Positions 10,901 to 21,961 of a stretch of DNA of 64,000 nt are shown piece after piece. The notes under the pieces were generated by a model. The model did not search any database and had not been told where the DNA came from. It worked only from the letters and a program-made list of their open reading frames with translations. The number at the start of each line of letters is the position of its first letter. The stretch's first letter is position 1. Both the position numbers and the translations under genes were made by a program. This DNA comes from Glebionis coronaria (Eukaryota > Streptophyta > Magnoliopsida > Asterales > Asteraceae), in the NCBI GenBank assembly GCA_025667525.1, contig CM046880.1, positions 597,801,452-597,865,451 on the forward strand, given 5' to 3'.

Positions 10901-11545
10901 TTAGGGTCGAAATTTCGACCCTAACCATATAGGTAGGGTCGAAATTTCGACCCTAAATTATAGCTAGGGTCGAAATTTTCGAGGTCGAAAATTTCGACCC
11001 TAGGTTTCGACCCTAAATCCATCCTGCACGCATGATTTCTGGAAAAAAAAAAATATAAAATGTTTAGGGTCGAAATTTTCGACCCTAAACTTGAAAATTT
11101 TTTTGACCCTAATTTATTAAATTAAAAAAAAACGTTTTCACAAACTTTTTAAAATTTACACGTGGATATTAATTAGGGTCGAAATTTTCGACCCTAAATT
11201 TGAATCTTATTTCGACCCTAATTTAATAAATAAAAAAAAAAAAAAAAAATTTTCACATTGATTTTTAAATTACACGTGGATATTATTTAGGGTCGAAAAT
11301 TTCGACCCTAAATTACAAAGGCTTTCGACCCTAAATTACAAAGGCTTTCGACCCTAAATGTTGGTCAAAATGTTTGCTGAAAAGTGGTGGGCCCTATTTT
11401 TTCGACCCTAAATTACAAAGGGTATTTCGACCCTAGTTTTTTAGAGTCAAAAAGTTAGGGTCGAGCACTTAGGGTCGAATATTTCGACCTTAAATATTAG
11501 GGTCGAAATCCCTTTGTATTTAGGGTCGAAATTTTCGACCCTAAA
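10901..11545. repeat. right subterminal repeats of the CACTA element
   Basis: More than ten copies of gggtcgaaa / tttcgaccc in both orientations, many as full palindromes of 20-24 bp separated by poly-A stretches. The array is longer than the left one. Confidence 0.9.
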
Positions 11546-11564
11546 CCCACATTTTGTTGTAGTG
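11546..11564 (-). repeat. CACTA terminal inverted repeat (right end)
   Basis: The reverse complement reads CACTACAACAAAATGTGGG and then runs into the first subterminal motif. The next three bases, aaa (11565-11567), would be the 3-bp target duplication, but no left end is available to test this. Confidence 0.9.
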
Positions 11565-11567
11565 AAA

Positions 11568-11829
11568 CCATCACCGAAAAGTATGTTTGTTCCATCTCGT
11601 GACGACACTCAAAAGATTAATTGAAAACTATCCTTTTGATGGAGGAAAAAATACGAAGACAGAGATAAAGATAAAGATATCGAAAAGACAGTTGGAGGAA
11701 TTATTGGGTAGGTCGGATGTCCAAGGGTTAACGGTAGAACAAGTGCTTGCTCAGTTGAGGAACGCTAGTGAACGGTTTGAATCTCAGGAACACTCGTGGA
11801 GGCCGGCTCTACAAAGCATTCCGGAGTAA
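11568..11829 (+). pseudogene. MGNC gene copy A, cut by the CACTA element and frameshifted
   Basis: From 11568 the sequence aligns with codons from about residue 25 onward of the intact copies at 17380, 27198 and 43443. The first part of the gene is missing because the CACTA terminus lies directly before it. A 6-bp loss after the SPKS..VPS region and an extra four bases near 11619-11622 (aagattaattgaaaac against aagattgaaaac) shift the frame. The C-terminal half (LEELLGRSDVQGLTVEQV to WRPALQSIPE) is preserved, ending at TAA 11827-11829. Confidence 0.85.
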
Positions 11830-12483
11830 TTAAGCATAGCATGTATAGGTATATAGTTGATCCGTACGTATTGGTATTATATACACCAATTAAGTACGTG
11901 AGTTAAATAGCTTCCAGGTTTATCAAATATTAGTTAGTTTTGTACATATAGTTTTCATAATTGATATGTAAGTTGAAGTTAAACTATATATATGTATGTT
12001 TCTTGAATGAACAGTCTGTGTTTTTTTCTATTGTTTCCTTTTCCTGTGTCCAACATTACACATTTAGCTAGCTTAGCTTTTTGTAACCTACGGCTACTCT
12101 ATATATGTGTCCAACATGTATATATATAGACACACAACATGCATGCATTACGTTACTTGTAAACATTAGTGAATAGTGATTAATGAGTGTGGATGCATAC
12201 TTTGGGTTACCTGTTATCAAAATTTCTAAACGAATCCTCAACTCAAATTCCCAAAATTATATAGTAATAAGATGCTTTCTCTCCATAAAAAAAATACATA
12301 GTTTAAAAAAAGTAAATTTATTATAAAATTATCTCTCTTACTTTTGTAAATCATAATTTCAAACAAATATTTTTTTTCTTACTTTTTTAGAACGGCAAAT
12401 GTTAGTGGTTAGTGGGTCGAGTCATGAAATGACATTCAAGCGGAAGAATGGCTTCTTTGAACCTTCGTCTAGTTATGTTAGAC
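11830..12483. other. 3' flank of MGNC copy A
   Basis: Non-coding. The sequence (gttgatccgtacgtattgg, then gtgtccaacatgtatatata) matches the 3' flanks of the copies at 17.7, 27.5 and 43.8 kb, so the duplicated unit extends well past the gene. Confidence 0.7.
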
Positions 12484-13313
12484 TAGGGGTGTAATCGAGT
12501 CAAGCCGAGCTCAAGCTTTACAGGGCTTGAGCTTAGCTTGATAAAATAATTTTAGGTTTGAGCTTGGCTTTATAGGTTGTCAAGCTCTAACAATCTAGGC
12601 TTAAGTTTGGCTTGATCAAAGTTTGAGTTTGACTTGAAAAACTTGAATATATATAAAATTAATTTTTTATAATAAAACTCATCAATAAAAACATATGTAT
12701 AAAGTAAAACAAATAAAAATCATAACTCAAAACCAAATTCAATTTATTTAGCATTAATAAAACGAAAATAACATAATCGTACTGTCTTAGTTTTAAATGC
12801 GTATTATGATCAATGCGTATTGCGATCCAATTCGATTAAGGTCTCAAAGGTAATTGCGTGATGTGTATGGTAACGCAATTACAACACTTTCGTATTAAAA
12901 AGTACAAGAAATATTTATACATATTAAATTTCACCAAGTACCAAGTAAATGTAATAAATTTATAAAAACAAAAAATTATTTAAGATACGATGAGCTAAAT
13001 TATAAATTTAATCAAAGGTAAAAATACTTCTAGAATATGTTATTTATTTATGAAATAAGCCCTTTAAATTAATACTCAAATTAACCATAAGTTGCTTTTA
13101 ATGAATTTAATATAAAAACACATTTAAATAAAGCTTGAAAAAGCTTGATAAGAGTTCGAGCCGATCTATCAAAAGCTTGAAGCTTTATATATGTTTCAAG
13201 CTATTTTTTGGGCTTAAGCTTGGCTTGAGCTTGATAAAAGCTTGGCTTGATCGAAACAAGATCGAACTCGAGCACAAGTTGCTTGATAAAAGTTTGCCTT
13301 GATTACAGCTCTA
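12484..13313. mobile_element. hAT-type non-autonomous element, 830 bp
   Basis: The ends read TAGGGGTGTAATCGAG and, on the other strand, TAGAGCTGTAATCAAG. The 8-bp target duplication tgttagac is perfect (12476-12483 and 13314-13321). Subterminal regions are filled with repeats of cttgagcttggcttgataaa-like words in both orientations. The interior is AT-rich and has no gene. Confidence 0.9.
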
Positions 13314-13321
13314 TGTTAGAC

Positions 13322-13950
13322 TCCTTATCCACTTCGCCTGAAAAACCCTTGACAGGTCTTGAACCCAAGACTTTCAGGAAACTTCAAAAAAAATCATTTA
13401 ATGAAACTTTCGTGTTCAGTTAAGCTAAACCAGTTGATTATAATTTAAAAAAATAATATAGAAAATTTGATCAACTATTTTTTCTATTATTATTAGTTGA
13501 ATAATTAAATTAGGACATTTTGTAAAAACATAAACAATAATATTAAGAGAGAAAGAGTATTGATTTGCAATTAACCTTTAGATTAAAAGGAGACTTATAA
13601 ATTGTGGTTTTTGCTTACTAAAGTTCACTTACAACAAAACAAATTGGGTCCGCTACTTTGAACCTTCGCCCTATTTTCTCATAATCCGTACTTATTTTGC
13701 TAGTCAAATTTTGAGGGTTGCAAAAGCTTCTTTCACATCCTTGAAAGGGACTTATATTAAAGCATCACTAATTCAATATAATTGCGTTGATGATTGTAAA
13801 AAATAAAAAAGCATGCTCAATGACTTAATCACTTGGAGCATTATTGGATAATGATTATAAAAACAGATTTACCAAAAAGTTTAACTTATTTTACGTGCAT
13901 GGTTTTATTATCGCACAACTTTTTTTCCTCACAAAAGATACCTTCAAAAA
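13322..13950. other. duplicated 3' flank of the MGNC unit
   Basis: Non-coding. It contains the block gtccgctactttgaaccttc, then caaattttgagggttgcaaa, then ccttgaaagggac. This block recurs after the MGNC copies at about 18.25-18.37, 24.40-24.81 (broken by a MITE) and 27.73-28.20 kb (broken by another MITE). Confidence 0.65.
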
Positions 13951-14290
13951 AGAAAAAACTTTCGCAGTAGTTACAAACATACCATCAATATTTTTTCATC
14001 ACTTAGATACCATAAGTCGATCACTCCCAAACGATATAGGAATATAGGATTATTTGGAAGGTCGTCGCATCGGCTTGACCAACTTGACAAATCGGTCGAC
14101 CGACGTGACAAATCGGTCAACCGAGTGCGAACTTTAGCTAATGCGACGAACCTTATAGTTGTGAAACAAAAAATTCACCCGGTGGTCGATCAAATCCGAT
14201 CACTAGTAGCATCACCGAAAAACGGATGGTCGTAGGTAGTTATTGCAATGATATAAAAGGTGGACAATTGTGGTGGAAATAAGGCAGGGA
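13951..14290 (+). pseudogene. decayed MGNC-related paralogue E'
   Basis: The segment at 14165-14230 (ggtcgatcaaatccgatcac, tagtagcatcaccgaaaaac) resembles the N-terminal coding part of the MGNC gene (DDCRSLATSPKS). It has no open frame of the right kind. The block 13951-14240 is closely repeated at 36880-37160 with the same flanks. I infer an old sister gene that has lost coding capacity. Confidence 0.55.
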
Positions 14291-14423
14291 GATTAAGATT
14301 TTGTGAGCATATGCAAATTTATTTACTCAATATCTATCATGGGCTGTAAATGAACTGGACGACAGCAAACAAAAATATATTTATGTTCGTTTATTTAATT
14401 AGTCGAACCATTAAACGAGCGCG

Positions 14424-15455
14424 CATTACAACAAAATTTCCTCTTAGGGTCATTTTTTGACAAGTTTTTTGACCCTAAAAGGCTAGGGTCGACTCTGTCA
14501 ACCCAAAGTATCGATACAAAAATTTTGGCTCTAGAAATCTAAGATCGACAAACGGACTCCACAAATTTTCCGAATTGTCGTTTGATCAGGTTTAGGGTCG
14601 ACAACGATTGAGTAATTTAGTATCGACACAATCCACCCTAAGTGTTTACTAATAATAAACATTGTAACTAAATAAAAATACTTTTTTTTCAATTAGATAA
14701 AATAACTAAATAAAATTTAGGGTTGACTTTTTCGACTCTAACTTTCAAAGATCAAAGTCGACCTAGATTAAATAAAAATATTTCTGTTAAAAAAAATTCT
14801 ATAAAGATTTAGGGCGACTTTGTCGACCCTAATATTGATGTACAAGTCGACCCTAAGTTTTGAAAGACAAGTGGCATAGATACTTCGGGTCGACTAAGTC
14901 GACCCTAAAAACAATAATCTAGAAAAAGTATGCATATTTACGGTCGACTTAATCGACGCTAGAAGTACCTTGGGGTAAAAAACTGAGATTTTTTGTATTT
15001 TTCTAGATTTTTTCCGGAAAAAATATACAATTCAAAATAGCAATATTTGACAAATCCACAATACGGTATAATAACAAATCATTAAATGTTACAATACCAC
15101 GATAAGATAAATTATCAAACATTATGATAAAATATTCATCAAATCCACTTTTACATTATAAATCAAATATTTAACACACGGTACAAGTCTCAAACTTTAT
15201 TACACATAAGAAGGTATACAAGCACTCCAACGTCTAGTCGTTCTCATCCGAAAAGTCAGGGTTAGGGTCAACTTGCTCGTCATCCTCATTTTGCTCGTTA
15301 TCCCCTGATGAGTACTCGCCACTGTTTTGGAGATCCCTATCTCGGCCCAATTCGTCAATGTTCCGCATGTCGTTCATATAGAAAGTTGACCGACAATTTT
15401 TCATTTGACTTTCCGCTTTTGTGAGAATGGTGGGCCTAGATTTGAACTTGTTCAT
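14424..15455 (-). mobile_element. 3' fragment of a second CACTA family
   Basis: Position 14424 begins CATTACAACAAAATTTCC, a CACTA terminus with one substitution. Subterminal motifs follow, but with core gggtcgac...gtcgaccc rather than tcgaaatttcga. At 15234-15455 (minus) lies the acidic C-terminus of a TNPA-type protein (IDELGRDRDLQNSGEYSSGD) matching the end of the protein at 10600 (VDELARDLENANN). The rest of the element is missing beyond about 15455. Confidence 0.85.
15234..15455 (-). pseudogene. C-terminal remnant of a TNPA-type protein
   Basis: A 73-aa frame matching the acidic C-terminal tail of the TNPA-type protein encoded at 9776-10600. All upstream exons, including the DNA-binding blocks, are absent. 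Confidence 0.75.
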
Positions 15456-15884
15456 GTTCGTTTATTAATAAGTTAAACGAACATAAACGATCATATATAG
15501 ACGTAAACGGACGTAACGAACATGAAATTTAAGTTTTTACTTATACAATCCATATGATCTTTGAAATACTTAGTATGTAGTTTTTATTATTGTTAGAGTT
15601 CTTTGAAGAACTCAATATATTATTTATTAACTTCTTTTTAATCTTGAGATGTTAATCGAACGAAAATAACCGAAAATAAACGAACGCACTAATTGAACTT
15701 AATCGAAAGAACATAATCGACTGTTCACGAACACAAATAAACGAACGACAGTTGTTCATGTGCATTCCTTTAACTAAACGGATGAAAAATCTTGTTTGTA
15801 TACGTTCATTTATTAAATAAATAAATATAAACGAAATTTTTGCCAAACTATTCGCTGAACATTCAATTTATTTACTCCCCTAAC

Positions 15885-16297
15885 CATGCAAGTGTATGAT
15901 CTGTGTATATTTGCTTTTCCATATAAAAAACAAACATATATCCTTCCGGGCCCTAGATCATAATCAATCATTATCCGGATCTTTAGGCAAAAAAATTCAA
16001 TTTTTTAATAAAAAAAAGGTTGGTTCGCAGACTTTTCACGTAAATCTAATCAAAATTTGACCAATAATATAAGCTTATCAAATTCGACATACCATACGTT
16101 TTTTATACATGTACATGTGGTTCAAATTTCTTCCTAACAAAGTTCAACTTTGGTTCACATTTCATAGTCGTTTTTTCTATTTATTATCATCGACGTGGGT
16201 AAATTTATGCATGGTCTTGTACCGATAAAGCTAAACTATAAACGTCAAATTCATGGTCCCACTGTCAAACTCGTGGATGGACTAATAAGTACCATTA
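15885..16297. repeat. duplicated intergenic block (sister at 37.18-37.53 kb)
   Basis: Non-coding. The words gcaaaaaaattcaatttttt, aggttggttcgcagactttt and gactaataagtaccattaag follow the same order as in 37230-37540. This places decayed paralogue E' and gene B in one duplicated unit. Confidence 0.7.
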
Positions 16298-16456
16298 AGG
16301 GGGTGTTTCTTTTTCTTTTTATGCCTCTTAATGGGAAAAGTTGTGGGCCCAAATCATTTTAAACATCTTGTTCCACACTCACACAAATATCTATCTCTTC
16401 CCACTAAGAGGCTAATTAAGAGTCTAATATGGAAGCCCTAAAAAAAGAAACAAGCC
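16298..16456. mobile_element. Tourist-like MITE (PIF/Harbinger type), 159 bp
   Basis: The ends agggggtgtttctttttc and, on the other strand, ggcttgtttcttttttt are inverted repeats, and the element is flanked by TTA (16295-16297 and 16457-16459). The sister unit at about 37.53 kb lacks the insert. Confidence 0.7.
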
Positions 16457-16459
16457 TTA

Positions 16460-17379
16460 GATGAAAGGATAGTTGCTCAACTCTGATTTGTGGGTTTAAG
16501 ATATATTAGAGTCTTGGCTTGAAGGAGGTGAATGATTTGCAGGAGGATCTGCGTATGTCATGGGGTGCTGGTCCTAAGATCGAAGATTGAAGTGTAGTGG
16601 TTTCGCAAGTGAAGCAATTTGGTTTGGCTATCATTACCGAGATCAAGCGTACATGTATAATAAAACTAGAAAGGAGCTAAAATAACTTAAGAAATTTTAA
16701 CCCATGAGTTCAGCTACTAATCTTACGCCCTCTATTTTAAAACTAAGAAAAAGAAAATAAACGAATACTATCGAAAATGTCACATTTACTCAAGGATTAA
16801 GAGATAAACGTGACATTGTTTCGATACCACCAAATAAACCACAACGAGATCACCAAGATGATATACATACGATAACCTTCTCTCTAGAGACAGACCACAA
16901 GCTAACCCAATCATGCCAATCATCATTAGAAACGAACACATGGAATGAATTATTGCACTACTTACGGACAATCATCCATATATCCTTAGCAATGACGACA
17001 CAATAAAAAAATATAGTTTACATATTAACATGTACTGTAGATCAATAAGAATACTTAAGAAGTTGTAACTTATAAATGGTTTTTGACGATTAGATCAGTT
17101 AACTTCTAGTAAAACAAATTAAAATTTACGATGTGCACCAATCACTTTAAACACATGGCCCCATTTTCTAAAGTTTTGTACTAACCATGCTAGTCAAGTT
17201 TTGAGGCTTTCATCGATCCTTGAGAGTGACTTGAAGCTAGACTTTAATTAAATATAATTGTGCTGTTAATTAGAAAAATTTGACACTCGATCCACATGTG
17301 TGTTTTGCATCCCTATATAAACTCATCATAACCATTAGTCCATTAATCCAACTCATATGTTTCATACAATAAACTAAAA
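16460..17379. repeat. promoter-proximal duplicated block of MGNC gene B
   Basis: Non-coding. Almost identical to 26395-27197 upstream of gene C, and partly shared with 37600-37684 plus 42994-43442 upstream of gene D. Shared landmarks are gatcgaagattgaagtgtag, tttcgcaagtgaagcaattt and gacttgaagctagactttaa. Confidence 0.8.
17314..17321 (+). promoter_or_regulatory. TATA box of MGNC gene B
   Basis: tatataaa lies 59 bp before the ATG at 17380, in a context conserved word for word at gene C. It implies a leader of only about 30 nt. Confidence 0.7.
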
Positions 17380-17712
17380 ATGGGAAATTGTATAAAAAAG
17401 CAGCCAACTGCCATTCATCCAGCCCTCGACGACTGCCGATCATTAGCAACATCACCGAAAAGTATGCCTGTTCCATCTAGCAAACGTGACGACACTCAAA
17501 AGATTGAAAACTATCCTATCGATGGAGGAAAAAATACGAAGACAGAGATAAAGATAAAGATATCGAAAAAGCAGTTGGAGGAATTATTGGGTAGGTCGGA
17601 TGTCCAAGGGTTAACGGTAGAACAAGTACTTGCTCAGTTGAGGAACGTTAGTGAACGGTTTGAATCTCATGAACACTCGTGGAGGCCTGCTCTACAAAGC
17701 ATTCCGGAGTAA
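17380..17712 (+). CDS. small MGNC protein, copy B (110 aa)
   Basis: Single exon. The N-terminus MGNCIKKQ has Gly2 and Cys4 in the arrangement used for N-myristoylation and palmitoylation, which predicts membrane attachment; there is no hydrophobic segment. A Ser/Pro-rich link (about 20-45) leads to a Lys-rich strand (TEIKIKISKKQLEELLG, about 56-72), a helix-like LTVEQVLAQLRNVSERFE and a conserved end, WRPALQSIPE. Short plant proteins of this shape, with an MGN start and a WRPALQSI-type end, exist but I know no assigned biochemical role. Four copies in this window agree closely over the C-terminal half. A TATA box lies 59 bp upstream. The antisense frame 17270-17476 is a shadow. Confidence 0.8.
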   Translation: MGNCIKKQPTAIHPALDDCRSLATSPKSMPVPSSKRDDTQKIENYPIDGGKNTKTEIKIKISKKQLEELLGRSDVQGLTVEQVLAQLRNVSERFESHEHSWRPALQSIPE

Positions 17713-19245
17713 AGCATATATAGGTGGTATATAGTTGATCCGTACGTATTGGGGTATTATATATACCAATTTAGTACGTGAGTTTTGTCTTCCAGGTTTA
17801 TCAAATATTAGTTAGTCTTGTACATACAGTTTTCATATTATTATGTAAGCTGATCGAAGTATAAGTATCTAACATTAGACTTCCCTGGTTTCTTAAATGA
17901 AGAGTCTGTTTTTTTTCTTGTTTTGTTTCCTTTTCTGGGCGCTCTTATGATCATTCGAACAAACCTTTGAACTCGATCTTCAACCTTTAAACCCACATAT
18001 AGCTAGCTTTTTGTTACCTACTATATGTGTCCAACATGTGTATATTTATATATGGACGACACACAACGTACATGCATGCATTACGTTACTTGTATTATTG
18101 TAGCTAAACCCGAATTCGTAAAGTTATAATAAGATATTGTTTTGCAACTAACCTCTAGATCAAAAAGAAAGGTATAAATGTATAATCCGTACTTCTGTTG
18201 CTAGTCAAATTATATTTTGTTCAAGTATGTGCCTACTAAAGTTCATTTGAGACAAAATAAATTGGGCCCACTACTTTGAACCTTCGTGAGTATTTTCTTA
18301 TAATCCGTACTTCTCTCTTGCTAGTCAAATTTTGAGGGTTGCAAAAGCTATTTTCACTTCCTTGAAAGGGACTTGTATTCTTTAAGGGAAAAAAAAGGAA
18401 CTTGTATTAAAGAATTATTACTCAGTTGAAGATAAAAAATGAGAAAAGTATACTCAAAGACTTAATCAGTACTTGAACATTATTGGGTTAATAATTATAA
18501 TAACTGATTTAACTGAAAGTTGAACTTATCCTACATGCATGCTTCTTTTGAAACAGTCAACTACTAAAACATTATCTAAGGTTAAATCATTAAAATTGTG
18601 GAGAACACAAGTTTTCTGATTTCCAATCGTATCAGTTGATGGCTAGGGCTCATCTCGATCCTAAAACATTGAGGTCTCGAGGAACATTGAAATGTCTGAG
18701 AAACTCTCCAAGTTGGACATACTTGTGTAGTTTCTTGGGAGTCACGATGGACAAGTTTGCGCAGTTTCTTTCAAATTTGACCAATAACTCGCAATCCCGT
18801 ATCTCCACTTACATTCCCAGTACCTTAACCAGCCTACCAATTGCTCTTCACGGATCCACCGAATAAAGAAAATAGCCACACATAAAAAAAAGAAAAAAAC
18901 AAGACGAGCTTTAAAATTATAAGCCAGATCAAACAGGTTTATAAACCCAAATTAAATATACTCCAAAGCATATCACTCCCTAGTATAACTAAGTGACTCA
19001 ACTGTGTTATATTATGGCTTCAAACATGCTAATCAAGTTTCAGGAACCACAAGTTTGGAGAGATTTACTTTGGTTAAAATAAACTCCGAAGTCAAAACTA
19101 CAATTATTAATAACTAAAACCGCACGTGAACACAAGTATCAGGAATGACAGGAAACACACATAAATGGGTGCAGAAAGATTCAGTGAACATAGGTCAAAT
19201 GCAATGAAAATACATATAGACGTAACACGTCCAACATAATAATAG
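17713..19245. other. 3' flank of gene B, no gene seen
   Basis: Non-coding. Up to about 18550 it repeats the 3' flanks of the other MGNC copies; the block tccgtacttctgttgctagt / tccgtacttctctcttgcta occurs twice within 250 bp, a local duplication. From 18550 to 19245 I see only AT-rich sequence; an open frame at 18636-18866 has no recognisable domain. Confidence 0.6.
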
Positions 19246-21961
19246 TTAAGCCCAACTTGGTTCAATCCACACATGAGGGGACAAATGATATGCAGTTCCA
19301 AAAAAATCATTTTGTAGGATGTTTTCGCCATTGTATGTCTGATAGGTGCATGTTTCGAGTGAATAGAACACCATCTTCCTGACCTTGGAATGCAGTATTG
19401 GAAAGCAAATCTTATTCTCCAATTCTTGTGTTTTGGCTTCGATGCATAGACATGTCGTATCACTAATATAAATAGTGTGATTTCCTAAACAATCTATTTT
19501 CTCCCAGACCTGTTTAGAAACATCCCACTTGAATACTTCAATACGTCCTCCAAACTTGCCCACTATGACTTTTAGAAGATCCTGGCCACATTTCATCAAA
19601 TAATGTCGTGTTGGAGACGTGCAACAATTTATGGGGTCTCTAGCTTCAACAAATGTCGAGGTGGAATTTTTCATCACCCAATCCTATAGGACCAATAAGT
19701 TTACGGCCATCCAAGGAATACAGATCTTCTCCAAAAAATGTGGGAAAACGAATCGAATCTGGCTTAGCGCTGACACGAATTGTTCGCCAGGATGATTCCC
19801 GAGCTACATAGTGGATCGAGACAAAGCATTCACCGTCTATTGAAAATCCAGCAACCATACAATCCGAAGAAGTAGGCGGTGCAGAAAAAACCACAGCATC
19901 AAAACCATAACTTGCTTCTGGAAGCTTGCGGAGATCAGTAGTGAAGGGGTTAAAGAAAACTAAACATCCAAAGTCATAGCTGACAAACAACAACCAACCA
20001 AACCTGGAACAACAAACTTCTTGATTATCAAGCGATAAATGTAGTTTTTTCATAAAGTAACTGTCTCCCAGCATCGGATCAGTGAAAGTGATAATGCCTT
20101 GATTTTCGTCTACCACCATTAACCAAGGTGAAACTAATGAATAAGTCTGCAATCTCGTTAATGAAGTTTTGTTGCTCCATTGTATAAAAGGTGCTGCTAC
20201 CTCACAACGTTTGCATGTAGCACGAAAATTCAGGTATTCAACACATACACAATGCTCCAAAATCATCTTGAGAATATCCAACGGAAAATTGAGAAGGTTC
20301 CATTCATCGAGTCCAAGGTTATTATCTGTAACTGCTCGTACCACTATCTGGTTCTCTCCTTGATTACACTTGGATCCTCCATGATTGTCTTCTAACCTAC
20401 ACAACATATGGTTTAAGAAATCATACTCTTGATACAATACACTTATGAACGGATATCTCAAAATGACAAGTATACCCTTAATTTTCTCTCCTTTACATAC
20501 TTACGAGTTGATTCTGTATTTCAAAATGCAAATACCCGTGTGTTTCATTTGGTCAGGGAACATATAACTGATATATTATAAAAAAAAGTGAGTAATCATG
20601 ATGTTACTAGCTGATAATCATCATATCAAGAATTGTTGTGATTATATCATAATGGAGTCATTTGCAGACTACTGAAGTTACGGGTTTTGAACTTGTGAGA
20701 AAGATTAGTCTATCAGGACTTGGATCATTTTTTAAGCGTGTATGAGGAACTAGAGTAAAATCGTCAATTAAGAAATCATAATCTCGATGCAATAAATAAG
20801 AAAAAATAAAAAAGGGAAAGAAGAATACCTGCATTCCCAAATGGACACGTTGCTTGTTGGCAGCACTAGTGAAGGCATAGCAGATACGGAGATGGTATTT
20901 TCTTTAAAATGGTATGAATACAAAATATTTTCCACTTTATCACGAATGTGTATATAACCCCCTAGCTCTGAGACAATCCCAGGTCTGTAATAGGCCAAGT
21001 GATCACGCCCAAGATCCACAAAAGCTATAGCGTCTTTAAGGGCAAACAATTGTTCCCACAATCTCATACTCGTTGATATGTCGCCAAATATGTCTACCAT
21101 GTCATGCCAGCTCTTACAACTCATGTCCAAGCCTTTAAACCTCTCCATATCTTTCGACTTTACACTAGTCATGTCCAATTTAAATACATAAACTCCTGCA
21201 AGTCTTTTCTTATAAAAAGCTACCTTAATGCAGAATAATTCAGTACGATACCCTTTTAAATAGAAAGTCAGGTGATCACAATGCTTCGTCGAAGCATAAG
21301 GTAATGCCCCCAAGAGCAAAAGTTCTATTAAAACTTCTTTGTCTATAACCAAGATGTCAAGTTGTATGATAAAACTACCAAAAGAGCCTTCACGATTCGA
21401 TGCATATATTTTACCATTACAACAAGTCAAATTATGTATAGAATCATCATCTTCACCAGTTATTCTTTTGAGTTGTCTAGCATATGACATCTCGATCCAT
21501 CTTAATTTCTTTCTTCTACCCTTTAGACGAAGAAAAACAAAGGTAGGTTTGTTGGTGTGAGTTAACAAGAGAACTGAACTTGGATCGTCAGGAGGGGCTG
21601 ACAGACAACATTCTCGAATAGATTCTGAATCTCCATCTTTTAAAATCAAACAGGGGAAATGAATCACTTGAGAAGTGACCGGATTCCAAAGAGACCATGT
21701 TACATTTTGTAGATGGTCGGAAAGAATAATCCAGCCATGATAATATCCTCTAATACGTCTCCCAAGCAACTTAGGGATTTGACATTGATATTCAGTGAGC
21801 GGATCATATAGGGTGTAGAAGTATTGGTATCGAGAACTATCTTCGTCGACTCCTAAGTTTTGAGCAACAAACCACGGATGTTTTGCAGATAATGGAGGCA
21901 ATTTTGGTGACATACTGAACCACCATGTGAACTCAGCTTCTGCTCCATCTAAGATGTTCAT
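19246..21961 (-). CDS. KIB1-4 beta-propeller / F-box / KIB1-4 beta-propeller protein, frameshifted near the end
   Basis: Exon 1 (21961-20829) encodes a KIB1-4 (DUF295) propeller: KHPWFVAQNL, YDPLTEYQCQIPKLL, SLWNPVTS, CCLSAPPDDPSSVLLLTH, LTCCNGKIYAS. A GT-AG intron (20828-20397, 432 bp) joins in phase to exon 2 (20396 to about 19246). Exon 2 starts with a spacer, then an F-box (LLNFPLDILKMILEHCVCVEYLNFRATCKR), then a second propeller (FGCLVFFNPFTTDLRKLPEA, FSAPPTSSDCMVAGF, FVSIHYVARESSWRTI). Plant F-box/KIB proteins are usually substrate adaptors of SCF ubiquitin ligases with the F-box first. Here the F-box lies between two propellers, which suggests a fusion of tandem copies. In the run of five T at 19667-19671 (plus strand) the frame shifts: the upstream frame stops at 19646, while the rest of the propeller continues in another frame to 19246. 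One extra base explains this; sequencing error is possible. Confidence 0.75.

Larger units (their letters stand above)
3034..11564 (+). mobile_element. CACTA (En/Spm) DNA transposon, 5' terminus not found
   Basis: The right terminus at 11546-11564 reads, on the minus strand, CACTACAACAAAATGTGGG, a canonical CACTA terminal repeat. Clusters of the palindromic motif GGGTCGAAATTTCGACCC lie at both sides (3034-3222 and 10901-11545), as expected for subterminal repeats. Between them are a TNP2/TNPD-type transposase gene and a TNPA-type gene, both on the plus strand. I could not find a matching CACTA terminus on the left, so the element is either truncated or extends left of the window; in the second case the GRF gene and minisatellite would lie inside it. 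The right end sits inside a copy of the MGNC gene (see 11568-11829). Confidence 0.9.
14337..15884. mobile_element. degenerate hAT-like element hosting a CACTA fragment
   Basis: The left edge reads tgggctgtaaatgaac and the right edge, on the other strand, taggggagtaaataaatt. The interior is full of cgaacataaacgaacg-type words on both sides of the CACTA fragment, the composition of many plant hAT derivatives. I could not confirm a target duplication, so the boundaries are approximate. Confidence 0.4.

Noticed and set aside
17270..17476. 68-aa frame antisense to MGNC gene B (also 27097-27294 at gene C)
   Set aside because: Shadow of the coding strand and promoter; no homology signal and conserved only because the duplication is recent.
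18636..18866. 76-aa open frame downstream of gene B
   Set aside because: No recognisable domain, unclear start and no conservation in the sister units.
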